The notes below the pieces were generated by a model. The model searched no databases and was not told the DNA's origin. It worked only from the letters and a program-made list of their open reading frames with translations. Source: Aotearoamyces nothofagi (Eukaryota; Ascomycota; Leotiomycetes; Leotiales; Tympanidaceae). From it: 64,000 nucleotides of DNA. The position numbers and the translations under genes are program-made. Location: the NCBI GenBank assembly GCA_015345905.1, contig JADDTR010000017.1, forward strand, positions 496,001 through 560,000, given 5' to 3'. Numbering within the stretch: the stretch's first letter is position 1; each line of letters begins with the position of its first letter. This document shows positions 1 through 11,096 of this stretch, piece by piece.

Positions 1-305
1 GGAATGAATACTCAGGTTGTTGTATGGTGCGTCTGGTGGCCTGCATGGTTGATCGGTGCCATCATTTTGCTTGGGAATCCACGAGGTTTATAGTTATTAG
101 TTTGTCAGGAGGTCAAGGAGGAGCTTTTTATTGAAAGCTACGCCAATTTTCAAAATACGTGCTTCGATGCCATCTCATTTGAATGGAATATTTGACCAAA
201 CTCCTTTTCATGATGCAGTTCACACTTTCTAGTGCTACGGTAAATGCTATTGCTGTTATACACCCGCTGCCGGTTCGTAATTCCCAGACGCCTGCCAGAG
301 CCGGA
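1..305. other. 3' flank of rpn9, no gene seen
   Basis: Non-coding stretch at the left window edge, downstream of the rpn9 stop codon. Only short, family-less open frames occur on either strand. It probably holds the rpn9 3' UTR; nothing else is supported. Confidence 0.5.
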
Positions 306-1562
306 TCAAGCTGCCCAGACATCTTGTCCCTTGGTCTCGATCCAATTGCCTAGTTGGTTGACGCTCGAATCCCATTCCTGTAATCTCAACCGCATGTTAT
401 CGATTTGTTTCATATCAAGTACTTTAGGCTGGACCCAGTCGATCCTCGCAATTTCATCTACCTGGTCTATGCTTCCTCTCAGTAACCCCAAACTCAAGGC
501 CTTCATAATCAGATGCTCGATCTCGTCGGGTCTGACCTTTGTCTCTTCTGCAATTGTGCGGAAAGACATAGCACGGTCATGAGGCGGACGTCGAAACACA
601 GTCTCCGTCAATGCCGCAAGGTAGATCTTTTGTCGAAGCCCATCCTTGTGCTCAGCTAACAACCGATTTTCCGAGATATGGCCTGCAAGAATGTCGTACG
701 CAGCCAAGTCTCCTCGGTTAAACGCAAAAAGCAGCTTGCTAAGCCATGCATCCTCGTTCACCAAAGAGTTGAGAATGGGATGCAAGAGGAGCTCACCAAA
801 GTTGTAAATGGAATTGGACACAAGAGCGGCGATGCTGAGATCGTACGCACGACTCCGTCGTTCTTCAGGAGTAAGGTCATCCAGATCGATACAGGCAAGG
901 TATAGAAGAGCATTTCGGTAGTATGAGGCAAAGTCGAGTTTTGACTATTCAATTATCAGCTTCGTTCTGACACGTAATACCTTTGCTTCAAAGGTTCTCA
1001 AATGTACCTGGTAATATTCGGCATTGACCCGGTAGAAGGCAGCGTGTACGATGGTCTCAACAGAGTCGAAGGTCTCCAAGATCTTTTCAGCCGTATCTAG
1101 TTCCTTTCTCGCGCCGTCTAAGTCCTTCAATTCTAACCTCACGGTTGCAACAGCAACAGTGGCGTAGACATAAGCATCTTGTGAGGTGGGATTGTTGACC
1201 TTTGCCGCGACCGCGGTCAAGAAAGAGAGACGTTCTTCGCTGTCTGTAGATATATAATTTAGAAAATGAAGACCGTATGGTATTGCATACGTACCTCTGC
1301 ACTGAGTGGCAGCGTTCAGAGCCAAAGTAACGAGCTTGAGCTGGTTGATTTTGTCCGCAAAGGTAAGGATAAAAGATCTGTAGAACGATAATCTTTGTGG
1401 GCCGCTTTCTGTCTGGCTAAAGAACTCTATGAGACTGTCGGTCAACTGATGCCACAGTTTTCGCTCCCAGTAATCCTCGAAGGAGATGAAGAGATGTTGT
1501 AAATCCGCAGGCGCTACATCGCGCTGCTCAGCGAGGAAATCAGGGATAGTGTCGATGTTCAT
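306..1562 (-). CDS. rpn9: 26S proteasome regulatory subunit Rpn9 (PSMD13)
   Basis: Non-ATPase lid subunit of the 19S regulatory particle of the 26S proteasome, a scaffold for assembly of the lid. The spliced product is 380 aa, the usual family length. Exons are 1562-1295, 1243-1008 and 944-306; the introns (51 and 63 bp) are multiples of three, and the second carries an in-frame stop that splicing removes. The N-terminus (MNIDTIPDFLAEQRD) and the helical repeats leading into a C-terminal PCI domain (roughly residues 170-340, ending near DWVQPKVLDM) are typical of Rpn9. The start is the first ATG of the frame. It is divergent from the complex I gene, with starts 268 bp apart. The symbol follows yeast. 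Confidence 0.93.
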
Positions 1563-1830
1563 GATGCAAGATACTTGGCATGCAAGTAGATCCTTTAACA
1601 GCTTCAAGGTCAAAATCTCAGTTTGAGACCCGTGTGAAAGATATCTCTTGGGGGCGTTGTCCGTTGTGTAGATGAAGTTCGTTATAGTTGATTACTGAGC
1701 CGCAGCAGATAGTGAGCTTTAGAGCTTCGCTTGTAGATTGAGCTCGCTGATTCCGAAAGAAGCGAATCTAACGTCGATAACAACCACCGGACCTAGAATT
1801 GCAATTCATCCCATTGACTTTGTCACCACG

Positions 1831-3424
1831 ATGCAGAAGGCCTGCAGTTCGTTGAGTATATCTGGGCTTCGGGTTGCGGCTCGGCCGAAGAGGAAGATTA
1901 ATGTCTGCGCGCTGCGAAGCATCTCCGATGTCACAATTACGAGGACAGGCAAACCTATCATCAGGACCCAGGGTGGACGGTAATATAATTCGTTGCCCCG
2001 TGCCATTGGAAATTACTAACTTTGTGTTCTACAGTTCGTCACTCGGAGGTACACCGTATTTATGAATATACATACATGTATACTATATTCTGACCTCAAT
2101 CTAGGACACACGGCAACTGTGTTTGGAGCCACTGGATTCCTCGGCCGCTATATTGTCAACCGACTTGGTACGAGCAACTCTCCAACAATCAGAAACGTGC
2201 TATGCAAGCTTACATCTCATATTATAGCAAGACAAGGATGCACCGTGATCGTACCGTACCGCGAAGAAATGGCAAAGAGACACTTGAAGGTTACGGGTGA
2301 TCTTGGAAGGGTGATCTTCATGGTACATCGACTCTCTGCCGGATATCCGTAGGAGTATCCTAATATGAAATCTATAGGAATATGATATGAGAAACACGCA
2401 GTCACTCGAGGAGAGTGTCAGGCATTCTGATATTGTCTATAATCTTGTTGGGCGCATGTATCCTACCAAGTGAGTGGATTAATAGAGACGATGCGTACAT
2501 TCCTTTTCACTAACATATGGCTGGAGGAACTTCGATCTCGAAGATGTTCACGTCGAAGGCGCAGAGCGCATTGCAGACGCTGTTGCAAAGTATGATATTG
2601 ATCGATTTGTCCACGTCTCTTCCTATAATGCGGACCTTAACTCGCCTTCAGAGTTCTTCAGAACTAAAGTTTGTACCGGCAGTTGTGATGTATGTAATAT
2701 CCAACTAACTATGGCATAGGCAAGGGGTGAGGCTGTTGTCAGAGACATATTCCCAGAGACTACCATCGTGAGGCCAGCACCATTATTTGGGTTTGAAGAT
2801 CGCCTCCTACACAAGCTTGCTGGTGTTACGAATCTTCTCACCTCTAACTACATGATGGAGCGATTCTGGCCAGTACATGTAAGACCTTCTCTCCGCTTCA
2901 TTGCCAATTAATAACACAGTCCACGACTAGGCTATCGATGTTGGGCAAGCACTAGAAGTCATGCTACACGACGATAGTACTGCATCTCAGACATATGAGT
3001 TATACGGCCCGAAGAATTATTCAACCGCGGAGATAGCTGAATTGGTGGATAAAGAGATTCTTAAGCACCGCAGGCACATCAATGTACCCAAAGCCATTTT
3101 GAAACCGGCAGCAAACATTCTCAACAGACTTCTATGGTGGCCGGTCATTTCAGCTGATGAGGTGGAAAGAGAATTTATCGACCAGAAGATCGACCCCAGG
3201 GCCAAGACATTCAAGGACCTAGGTATAGAACCTGCAGAACTCAGCAACTTGACGTTCCATTACCTGGTAAGTACAATCGGCACTTTATTAATTTCGTATC
3301 ATTGCATTATCTAACAACTCCATAGCAAGGATATCGCAGTGCTGCTTTCTACGATTTGCCACCGGCAACAGAACGTGAGAAGCGTGAAGAGAAGAAGTAT
3401 CTACACGTCATTGACGATCAGTAG
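1831..3424 (+). CDS. nuo40: NADH:ubiquinone oxidoreductase 40 kDa subunit (NDUFA9)
   Basis: Accessory subunit of mitochondrial complex I, of the atypical short-chain dehydrogenase/NmrA-like fold that binds NADPH structurally. The product is 382 aa from nine exons: 1831-1979, 2035-2048, 2105-2167, 2228-2322, 2378-2469, 2527-2668, 2720-2878, 2931-3266 and 3326-3424. The basic N-terminus looks like a mitochondrial presequence. The Rossmann motif GATGFLG is at residues 62-68, followed by family blocks such as [15 protein letters not shown] and ERFWPVHAIDVGQA. Exon 2 is a 14-nt micro-exon encoding RSSLG just before the nucleotide-binding strand; all phases agree. The start is the first in-frame ATG, which leaves room for the presequence. 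A poly(A)-like AATAAA lies about 55 bp past the stop. Confidence 0.92.
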
Positions 3425-3783
3425 GCGTACATCTTGAACAGGGGTGACATGTATATACGATTAAGGAATTCTATATAAAATAAATCACATGCTTCTGACG
3501 CAGAATGTAATAAGCTAGCTCCTCCGGAATTTCAGCTCGTGAAAGGTTCGAAGCCTAGATGGTACAAATCATCTAATAAGCCGATCGTGATAAGCATCTA
3601 AGGCCGGACCTTTTTAGAGAGGCCAGAGTACGACTAGTGTATAGCAGGTAGGTCATCGTGAGGTTAAAAGTGACATGTAGCCAAGTTTGTGATCGCGACG
3701 CTCGACTAAGATAACAAAATTCTGCTAACCAAAATTTTAACCATCACCAGACTCACCACCAGCATTTCAGCCACGTCACCGTT
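3425..3783. other. Intergenic nuo40-efm5
   Basis: Tail of nuo40 and promoter of efm5, both on the plus strand. It contains an AATAAA-type signal near 3479. A tRNA B-box-like string near 3545 lacks a supporting cloverleaf. No gene seen. Confidence 0.5.
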
Positions 3784-4819
3784 ATGGATGACAGTGAGGG
3801 AGTCGATGAATTTCCGTGAGAATACTCCCTTTCAAGGATCGTATGCAGTCCCTAACAGATAAAGCGCTCTATCAGGTACAGCTTTAGAAGCTCTGAAGGA
3901 GTTCTATGCTGATCGCGATGCACGTGAGAAGCAGTTCGAGGATCTGAAATCTAGGACGGAGGGCGGCGGAGCGGCCGATGCGTCACTGACAATGGAAGCG
4001 TTCGAAGAGAATTGGAATGAATCCCAATTTTGGGTCTGTCATGGCTTCAAATCATTGATTGGGTAACAAACTGACATGACTGTTTACAGTATTCTCAGGA
4101 AACAGCAACCATTCTAGCGAACCAGCTGCTTGTAGGCTCCACCCATGAGACTACTATTGCTGTTGTCTCAGCTCCGAGTGTTTTCGTCCAGCTGAAGAAT
4201 ATTTTGGTTCGTCTGCACAATCCTACGGTATTGCCATATCTAGTTATTAATAATTGCCTCGTAGGCTACCAGCTCGATGGCGGAGCACGAAAAGCCAAGG
4301 ATCTATCTCTTGGAGTTCGATGAACGCTTTAGGGTATTTCCAGAGTTCATTTTTTACGACTTTCACAGCCCTTTAAAATTGCCACGTGAGCTTCGACCAC
4401 ATTCTAACTACTCGGATCAAATGCTAATTAATCCACAGCAATTTTGAAGGGAGCAGTAGACCACATCATCTGTGATCCGCCATTCCTTAGTGAAGATTGT
4501 CAAACTAAAGGTATGTCTTCGAGCCTATATTCATGAAAGGTACTAATTTGAAACCCTGGAAGCTGCAATGACGGTTCGCTGGCTTTCTAAATCTTGGGGT
4601 GTCAAGGAGTCTCAACAAGCATCCAAAGGAAAGAGTGTTGTTCAAGGATCTCGATTGATAGTATGTACTGGCGAAAGAATGGAGGTTCTCGTGAATAAGC
4701 TGTACAGGCCACAGAGTATCTCAACCACCACTTTCGAGCCAGTACATGCTAAAGGGTTAAGTAATGAGTTCTACTGCTATGCGAACTTCGAGTGCGATGA
4801 TTGGCGGTCTAAGACATGA
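3784..4819 (+). CDS. efm5: Protein-lysine N-methyltransferase Efm5 (EEF1AKMT1)
   Basis: SAM-dependent methyltransferase of the N6AMT2/Efm5 family, which trimethylates a lysine near the N-terminus of elongation factor eEF1A in the cytoplasm. The spliced product is 255 aa, close to family length. Exons are 3784-3815, 3865-4033, 4090-4206, 4265-4385, 4439-4510 and 4563-4819. Hallmarks are LSGTALEALKEFYADRD at the N-terminus, ENWNESQFWYS before the SAM-binding region, and the catalytic DPPF motif at residues 159-162. The first acceptor was chosen (AAAG|CGCTC) because nearby AG sites give a stop or the wrong frame; it places PALSG in register. The 3' end converges on ubp8, with 111 bp between stops. 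Confidence 0.92.
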
Positions 4820-4930
4820 AAGTTTGGTATTTTGACACCCTCGAGTATCTTACCATAAGCACAAGGGTATATACCGTACAGAAATAGTACCCGTAATTTG
4901 TCCGGTACGCCTAGAGAAATGCTATGCTAA

Positions 4931-6830
4931 CTATGCAAGAGATCGAATAATGTAAAAGAGTAAGAACGCCTCTGCACCCAATACTTGCGACTCCGAGACC
5001 AGAGTCACCTTGTGATCATCGAACATGAACCACTACTGCAATGTTAGTCTTCTAGCCCTTAGGGGATTTAAATGTTTGACCAACCTGATTACCCACACGT
5101 GAGTACGAGATATAGTGCCCTAGAATGTCAACTTTATGGCCAAAAAGTGCGATACATTAGCCTACCTGAATTGATTTTTCCAACATGTACGACAACGCTT
5201 AGCAGGTCGTATGTGCAAGACCTCGACAATTGAAAATTCTCTCGCACTTCCTGGGATCGTGCACGGTTCGTGTATGGCAGCATGTTAACCTGTAGGGGAA
5301 ATTGGACCTTCACATGGATCTTCGATGTAGTCTTAAGATCCTTGTGATGTTCAAATCGCTGTGAGGAAGAGTATCAGCAAATACTAAGATCACAACTCCG
5401 TCATCCTTTTATAATCGAGAGCGCCTACCTTGAACTGTATGCATAGCACATTGGGCAGATTCTTTATGCTCAGCTGCTTCCTTGCATCCTGTGGACCGTC
5501 ACAGTTGCGGCACGAGTACTCGCATCGTTCAGGCCGCATGTACTCTTCATCGAGGCATCTCTGGAGAGTCAGTGATTGTGCCCGTTTTTGGCCAGATTTC
5601 CCGGATTTTCCACCCCGCTTCTTTGCAATGTTGTCAACCCCAAGGCTCAGGTCTAGGAATGGCTCAACAGAGGTGGTAACGCTTCCACAATTCTGACAAG
5701 TCACGTTGCTTTGCAAGTTGCCATAGAAGGTTTGATGCACAATGCAATCACAGCCACCACCCACCTTGGACTCTAAATGGATATCCACACCATTCGATAT
5801 GCCATCCCGAGTCTTTTGAGTGGTTCGATGTAGTTCTTCGACTAAAAACTGGAAGAACTCGTGAGCGTCGTGTTCATCGTAGCCGGATAGCGACGCGAAA
5901 GATCCCTCTTGGGCAAGCCAGGAATCTGAAAGAATATCTGAAGCGGAGAAGCTTGTGGTAGCACCTTGGTCATAGAAGTGTTGGAAGATTTTATCCATGC
6001 CGCAGCTCAGACAATGGTCTTGTCCGCAATCCCGGTGGTTGTCGCCCAGATAAAAGTTTCGAAGTAAAGGATTATGGATGAAGCTTTGTAGAATAACACT
6101 CATGAAGCACGTGCTGCCCATATTGAAAATACCACGAAGGCCATTAGCTCGACAGGCCACCTCCGTTGTATTGGATGACATGTATTTCGGGTCCTCCTTC
6201 ACAGAATCAATGAACAGATCATCACGCTTTCTCTTTCTGCCTGCAAGGTATTCCTTAGCCACTGATATTGGTAAACTGGTATGGTCTGTACTTACTCGAA
6301 AATGAGCCGCTACTAATCTTTCGTATTCTCAATTCTTCCAAGGTGGGGTCCCAAACAAAATCGCCACACATTTGACAGAACAACCCACCACTCCTAGAGT
6401 CAACATCTGAAAAATCATTAGTGGCAGAAAAGGAAAACTTGTCATGCAGCACGTACAGAACATATGAGACTTTTGTTTCCCGTGACTCAAGCGATCATTA
6501 GTGGTCGTAGTAGTAGGGCATTGTAGGCAGAGATAGTTGGGGGTGAGGGATGTGACGGGAGCGCATTCTGGGGATTTGGAAGTTTGAGGGATTATGGGGC
6601 TGTTGTCGAAAATGACTCGTAGGAGCATCTTGTAGTACTGAATCGTATTGTTTGTGACGTCTTGGCTCTTCGTCAGAAGCCGTTGGATGTGCTCTATGAT
6701 CTGCTTAGTACCTCCTTCGTGAACGTGTCTGCAAATACTTACCACAGCCATATAAAGGTACGCCAGCCTCGGGATCCTTTGGCTTGTGGCTCTTTGGTGA
6801 CGCCGGTGTCACTGGCCTCGATTCTGCCAT
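4931..6830 (-). CDS. ubp8: SAGA deubiquitinase Ubp8 (USP22 type)
   Basis: Ubiquitin C-terminal hydrolase of the SAGA coactivator complex that removes ubiquitin from histone H2B. The spliced product is 525 aa. Exons are 6830-6743, 6693-6457, 6406-6296, 6240-5429, 5358-5166, 5119-5085 and 5032-4931. An N-terminal UBP zinc finger (YGCEHIQ through CLQCP and FCQMCGDFVWD, about residues 28-140) is followed by a USP domain with the catalytic cysteine in NMGSTCF (about residue 190), a Cys-rich zinc-binding insert (VTCQNC, YSCRNC) and the C-terminal His box GHYISYS followed by WFMFDD. The intron at 6241-6295 was taken as 55 bp; an upstream AG would give only 34 bp and a poorer fit. The start is the first in-frame ATG. 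Divergent from the lactb2-like gene. Confidence 0.92.
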
Positions 6831-7258
6831 GAGTGCTCGGCGTCGGTTGGAAAACCCAACTCGAAGAACTTTGTTATATTTATCGTCGAAGCACTGCCTT
6901 CCAGCATGGTCGCGATTGGCGGGCCGGAAGAAAGTCGCTCCGCTCAAGCATACCTAGGCTTCTCTTTTGACGGAGACACAAGCAAAAGGCCTCATGAGGT
7001 CATCGAATGAAAGACGTAATGGGAATGATTCAATCACTTCTATTCCCTTTCAGCTTGTAGAAATTGGGGCATTTAGTTCAAGTTCGATGATAGGAAAAGC
7101 AAGACGAGGCTACTCGTACAGCCTTGTATTACTGGGGCTAATGGGTGCGATAAGACCGAGCAATGGCGTTATCGGTTACTGCGGGCAGAATCTCACCCTA
7201 AACTCTTCGGTCTCTTGAGGTTTCATACCAGCGAAATGCTCTAATTTCAAATTCGATT
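6831..7258. promoter_or_regulatory. Divergent promoter region ubp8/lactb2-like
   Basis: 428 bp between two start codons facing away from each other. Its short open frames have no homology that I recognise. It must hold both promoters, but no specific motif can be named with confidence. Confidence 0.45.
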
Positions 7259-8237
7259 ATGGCGACGCAGCTAGTTCCGCTACCTGATGTACAGAAAATC
7301 AGTTCTAGGGTTATACGTATACTTGGAGGAAATCCTAGCAAGGTGAGATTGTCTCCCATACTACGCGAATCGGACTATCCCGCTGATCCATTATCCAAGT
7401 TCACCTTACAAGGTATTGAGTATTGGGTATTATTACCAGTGAATAATGCTCAGTTTCATAGGGACCAACACATATATTATTGGAACCGGTCCCGAAAGAG
7501 TTCTCTTAGATACCGGAGAAGGTCGGCCTACCTGGATCCAGGCCATACAAGAGGTTCTGTCCAGTGAGAATGCATATATTTCCAAGGCCCTTATAAGTCA
7601 CTGGCATATGGACCATGTTGGGGGAATCAATCAGTTTCTTGAGGTATACCCTAATGCAAAAGTACACAAGCATCAGCCGGCTGAAGGGCAGTTTGATATT
7701 GAGGACGGGGAGAGCTTCTCTGTCGAAGGGGCTACTCTGCGGGCAGTTTACTCGCCTGGCCATACGCAAGATCATATGGCCTTTGTACTCGAAGAGGAAG
7801 ATGCTATGTTCACGGGAGACAATGTCCTAGGTCAAGGCACGGCTGTTTTTGAGGACCTATCAAACTATTTGAGCAGCCTAGAGAAGATGAGGGGATTGTT
7901 CTCCGGCAGAGCCTACCCAGGTCACGGGCCCGTGATCAATGATGGCAAGACCAAGATCCTTGAGTACATTCAGCACAGACAACAACGAGAGGATCAGGTG
8001 CTTGACGTCCTCCGATCGCCAAAGCTGCCGGCAGGAGATACCACATCGAATGATGAACTAGATGAGTGGGGGAGTATGGAAATTGTAAGGGTGATCTATA
8101 AGGATGTACCCGAGAACTTGCACCTTCCAGCACATGGTGGAATCATGCAAGTTTTGTGGAAATTGCAAGAGGAAGATAAAGTGGCTGAGAATCCCTCGGC
8201 GGGCAAGTGGAGAATTAAGGATCGTGCCGCTCTATAA
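7259..8237 (+). CDS. LACTB2-like metallo-beta-lactamase fold protein
   Basis: Metallo-beta-lactamase superfamily hydrolase closest to LACTB2, a mitochondrial endoribonuclease in animals; related fungal enzymes also act as thioesterases in polyketide pathways. The spliced product is 290 aa. Exons are 7259-7342, 7400-7412 and 7462-8237; the middle exon is a 13-nt micro-exon encoding FTLQ plus one base. The zinc motif HWHMDH is at residues 79-84, with further ligand motifs SPGHTQDH, FTGDN and a C-terminal PAHGG, so the site looks complete. The C-terminal winged-helix-like tail expected of LACTB2 is present. No polyketide synthase lies nearby, so a housekeeping role is more likely than secondary metabolism. 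The exact substrate is unknown. Confidence 0.88.
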
Positions 8238-9745
8238 GCATCAAGCGTATCCATGCTGAGTAAGATTGTCTAGTAGTCAATATATAACATGACTGGCAAT
8301 ATTTGTCCTCTTAGCACGCGTGACTAGCTGTTCTCTGCTCTCGGGCTGTAGCTGTTGTGTTGTATGGGGTGCGTATAGTAAGTGTTGTTGCTGGCGCGGG
8401 ATAGATAGGCTGACCTAGATAACGATAACGGAGCCGTCTTCCGCGATAATGATAAGCGTTGCCAATGGCATTACAAGATTCCTTACGCACGCCTTCTAGG
8501 ATGCAGATGCCTCATCTCATGGTCATGGTCATCATTGTTCATATTGTTAGAATGCTCTGCAAGAGTTCCCACTAAGACCATCGCTGTCGTTTATAGTGAG
8601 GGCATATATTGCCTACCGCCTAGCTTTACAGGACAGGTGCGCAAGTCTTTTGTGATAGTTGTATGTATATTTCGCTAATGCCATTGCTGCCTTCTAGGCA
8701 GTGCAGCAGTACGAAAAGAATCGCCCAGCATGTAATTGCTGTAGAAACATAGTACTGCAATAATCATGGCTATGTTAGTATCGTGGCTGGCCACCGTTCC
8801 ATACGGAAGTATGCATCATATAGGAAGCAGTAAACAGCTTCATTCATATCTAAAAGTAGCGGTTCGGTTTACTTCTACCTAGTTCACCGCCTTATATAGG
8901 TAGGCGGTTCTTCTTCGAGACTCCCTTATATACAGTGGCAGCATTACTGTACTCAATGCAACCCTTGCATTGTGCCGTCTTTGCTGCTTTGAGGATGCTA
9001 GGTGCATTTCCACTGACGTGTGACAACCTCGAACCTTGCATGCGTAGTGGAGGGCGGGAAGAGCGGCACTGAGGCGGCAGTATTGCTCCCCCGGACAGGA
9101 CTTGCGATGGAGAGGTGCAGAATACGTGCGTGTGTGCAGTTCCGCATCGACAGAGAGGCATGCCATGCCATACCTTGTGATTGCAGTCGAGTGGGGAGTA
9201 GAGAAGGTAGTCACTTGGCTGTTATCTCGTGCAGACACAACGACGGCTCTCGCTCAAACGTGCAAGTAAGTTGTGCTCTGTGTGCTGCTGTGTGCTGTGT
9301 ATGCTGCTGTGTGTGCTGCGCATGCGGAGCCATATCCGCCAGCCTCGTCCACGTTCTGTCGTGCACCATCAGCATGGGGTTCGGAAGGCTCGGGATTTGC
9401 CTGTCGCAGCGGCAGCTCACGCGTCGGGGAGTCGTGCACACCATGTGCCACCGCGAGGCCTCTGTGTACGCTGTTCTCGGTATGATGGAGCCGTGGCAGC
9501 TCACGAGGACTCTCAGAAGTGGCATTTCGAGGATGTCGGGCAGGGTTTCGGCATGGGTTAACAGCAGTGCAGAAGGGGCCAACCTTGCAAGCTGCCCTGC
9601 GCTGCACTATACCTACAGTGCATACAGTTGCTGACTTGCCCATTGCCGCATCCGAGCTGTTGCGTTTGAAGTTTGATGCAGCAGTAGTCGTCCTTGGCGC
9701 GGCACCGCAGAGCCGATTGCTCCGTGGCTGCTTGATACGATCCAG

Positions 9746-9768
9746 TACGATACGATACGATACGATAC
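9746..9768. repeat. (TACGA)n microsatellite
   Basis: Pentamer TACGA repeated more than four times in tandem, directly visible in the sequence. Confidence 0.85.
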
Positions 9769-10119
9769 TGCATGTCGGATTACTGCACGGCGTTGCTGCT
9801 GCTGTATTGCTGCTGTTGTATTGCTACAGCACTGCTGCTACCGTACCGTACGCTGGACATGCCTTCCTCGTTTCCGAAGGTACAGTGTACAGTATCTAAG
9901 GTGTTCCGGCTGCCTACCTAGATAAAGATAGATAGATACCTCACAAGGTACCTCAGGTACCCTACTACACACCACAGCACTACCGAACCGCAGGCCTTCG
10001 CGACCTTGCTCCGCCAGCATCTCTTGTGCCTACCGCATTGTACAGTACAGCACTTCCCCGTCGGGGCCTGGAGAAGGTCCTTTCTCCTCTTGGCCAACCT
10101 CGCCCAAATCTACCTCGTC

Positions 10120-10147
10120 CAACCTCCAACCTCCAACCTCCAACCTC
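10120..10147. repeat. 7-bp tandem repeat (CAACCTC)
   Basis: Four consecutive copies of a 7-bp unit in non-coding DNA. Confidence 0.85.
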
Positions 10148-10624
10148 GCCGTCCGACTGTGATGGCACCACTTGCTTACTACCCAGCTTCACCAAGCCCA
10201 CCACACTCTCTGCGTCTGTGCTAGAATGGCTTCTTCCTTCACGGTATCCATCCAATGACGGCAGCAGTCCACTGCTCGCACGCTGCGAGTGCTGACACTC
10301 CCTTCCTTAAGGTGCCCACCATGGGGCAACTTACCTTAGGTGCTTACGCGTTAGGTGCTTAGGTGCTTAAGTAGGTCGCTCTACTGTATCTCCGCTGCCT
10401 CGACAGCAGATCTGGTCTGGAGCAGATGGGCCATGCAACTCTGGTAACTCCGTGCGAGCGATGCCGTCGGTCCTGTCCGCTGCTGTCTCGTTGCTGTCTG
10501 GCTGCTGTCTGGCTACTCTCTCTGGCTGCTCTCTCGTTGCTGCCTGTCGGTTTTACCGGTCTTCCGGGACCCGACGTCATGGACTGAATGTGATGATGTC
10601 TGTCTGCTTGAGTCTATTCCGATT

Positions 10625-10626
<2 letters not shown>

Positions 10627-10701
<75 letters not shown>
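10627..10701. repeat. 75-base poly-G run abutting an assembly gap
   Basis: An uninterrupted run of 75 G runs directly into the gap of N. It may be a true homopolymer or G-quadruplex tract, or a sequencing artefact of the kind that produces false G runs when signal is lost. Confidence 0.9.
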
Positions 10702-10788
10702 NNNNNNNNNNNNNNNNNNNNNNNNNNNNNNNNNNNNNNNNNNNNNNNNNNNNNNNNNNNNNNNNNNNNNNNNNNNNNNNNNNNNNNN
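10702..10788. other. Assembly gap (87 N)
   Basis: 87 unknown bases. Sequence on both sides is homopolymer-rich: G on the left, and a C-rich run at 10838-10873, interrupted once by A, on the right. Open frames crossing the gap are meaningless. Confidence 0.98.
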
Positions 10789-10837
10789 ATTGTCTTATTG
10801 TTATTTTGTCTGTGTGGTTTTTTATTTTCCGTTTCCA

Positions 10838-10873
10838 CCCCCCCCCCCCCCACCCCCCCCCCCCCCCCCCCCC
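10838..10873. repeat. Poly-C run
   Basis: 36-base C tract with a single A at 10852, on the right of the gap. It is complementary to the G run on the left, so the two could pair or represent a collapsed inverted structure. Confidence 0.9.
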
Positions 10874-11096
10874 GGCCCATCCTAGCTGGTGGCCGTTCTT
10901 TCATCTCACCGTCTTTCTTAATATTAATATTATTAATGCTCCGCTGCCGGAATCTTATATTAGAACTCCACCACCATTCTTGCTTTCCTATATGCTGCTC
11001 CGTCTGATTCTCAGGATCTCTCTGGTATCTTCGTGCATGGTTTTCCTCGGAATCACTGTATAACGTTGCCGCAATATTTCTTAGAGCCGTTTACAC

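Larger units (their letters stand above)
8238..11096. other. Gene-free region with short repeats and gap
   Basis: About 2.9 kb with no supportable gene. It holds a small hairpin (7-bp arms, 8886-8892 and 8902-8908), TGCTGTG-rich sequence near 9260-9320, a (TACGA)n run at 9746-9768, a 7-bp CAACCTC repeat at 10120-10147, repeated TTAGGTGCTTA near 10330-10370, and then the poly-G run and assembly gap. The longer open frames here are low-complexity and overlap each other on both strands. Confidence 0.6.

Noticed and set aside
3545-3555. tRNA B-box-like string GGTTCGAAGCC
   Set aside because: No acceptor stem, D arm or anticodon arm can be drawn around it.
6241-6295. A 34-nt intron in ubp8
   Set aside because: The first AG gives an intron below usual fungal size; the next acceptor, 21 nt on, gives a normal 55-nt intron and a better protein match.
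7446-8237. Polyketide-cluster thioesterase
   Set aside because: The MBL fold would allow it, but neighbours are housekeeping genes and no polyketide synthase is present.
10627-10701. Telomere
   Set aside because: Pure G, not TTAGGG units, and genes continue on both sides.
10452-11063. Open frame crossing the gap
   Set aside because: Its length depends on the G run and unknown bases.
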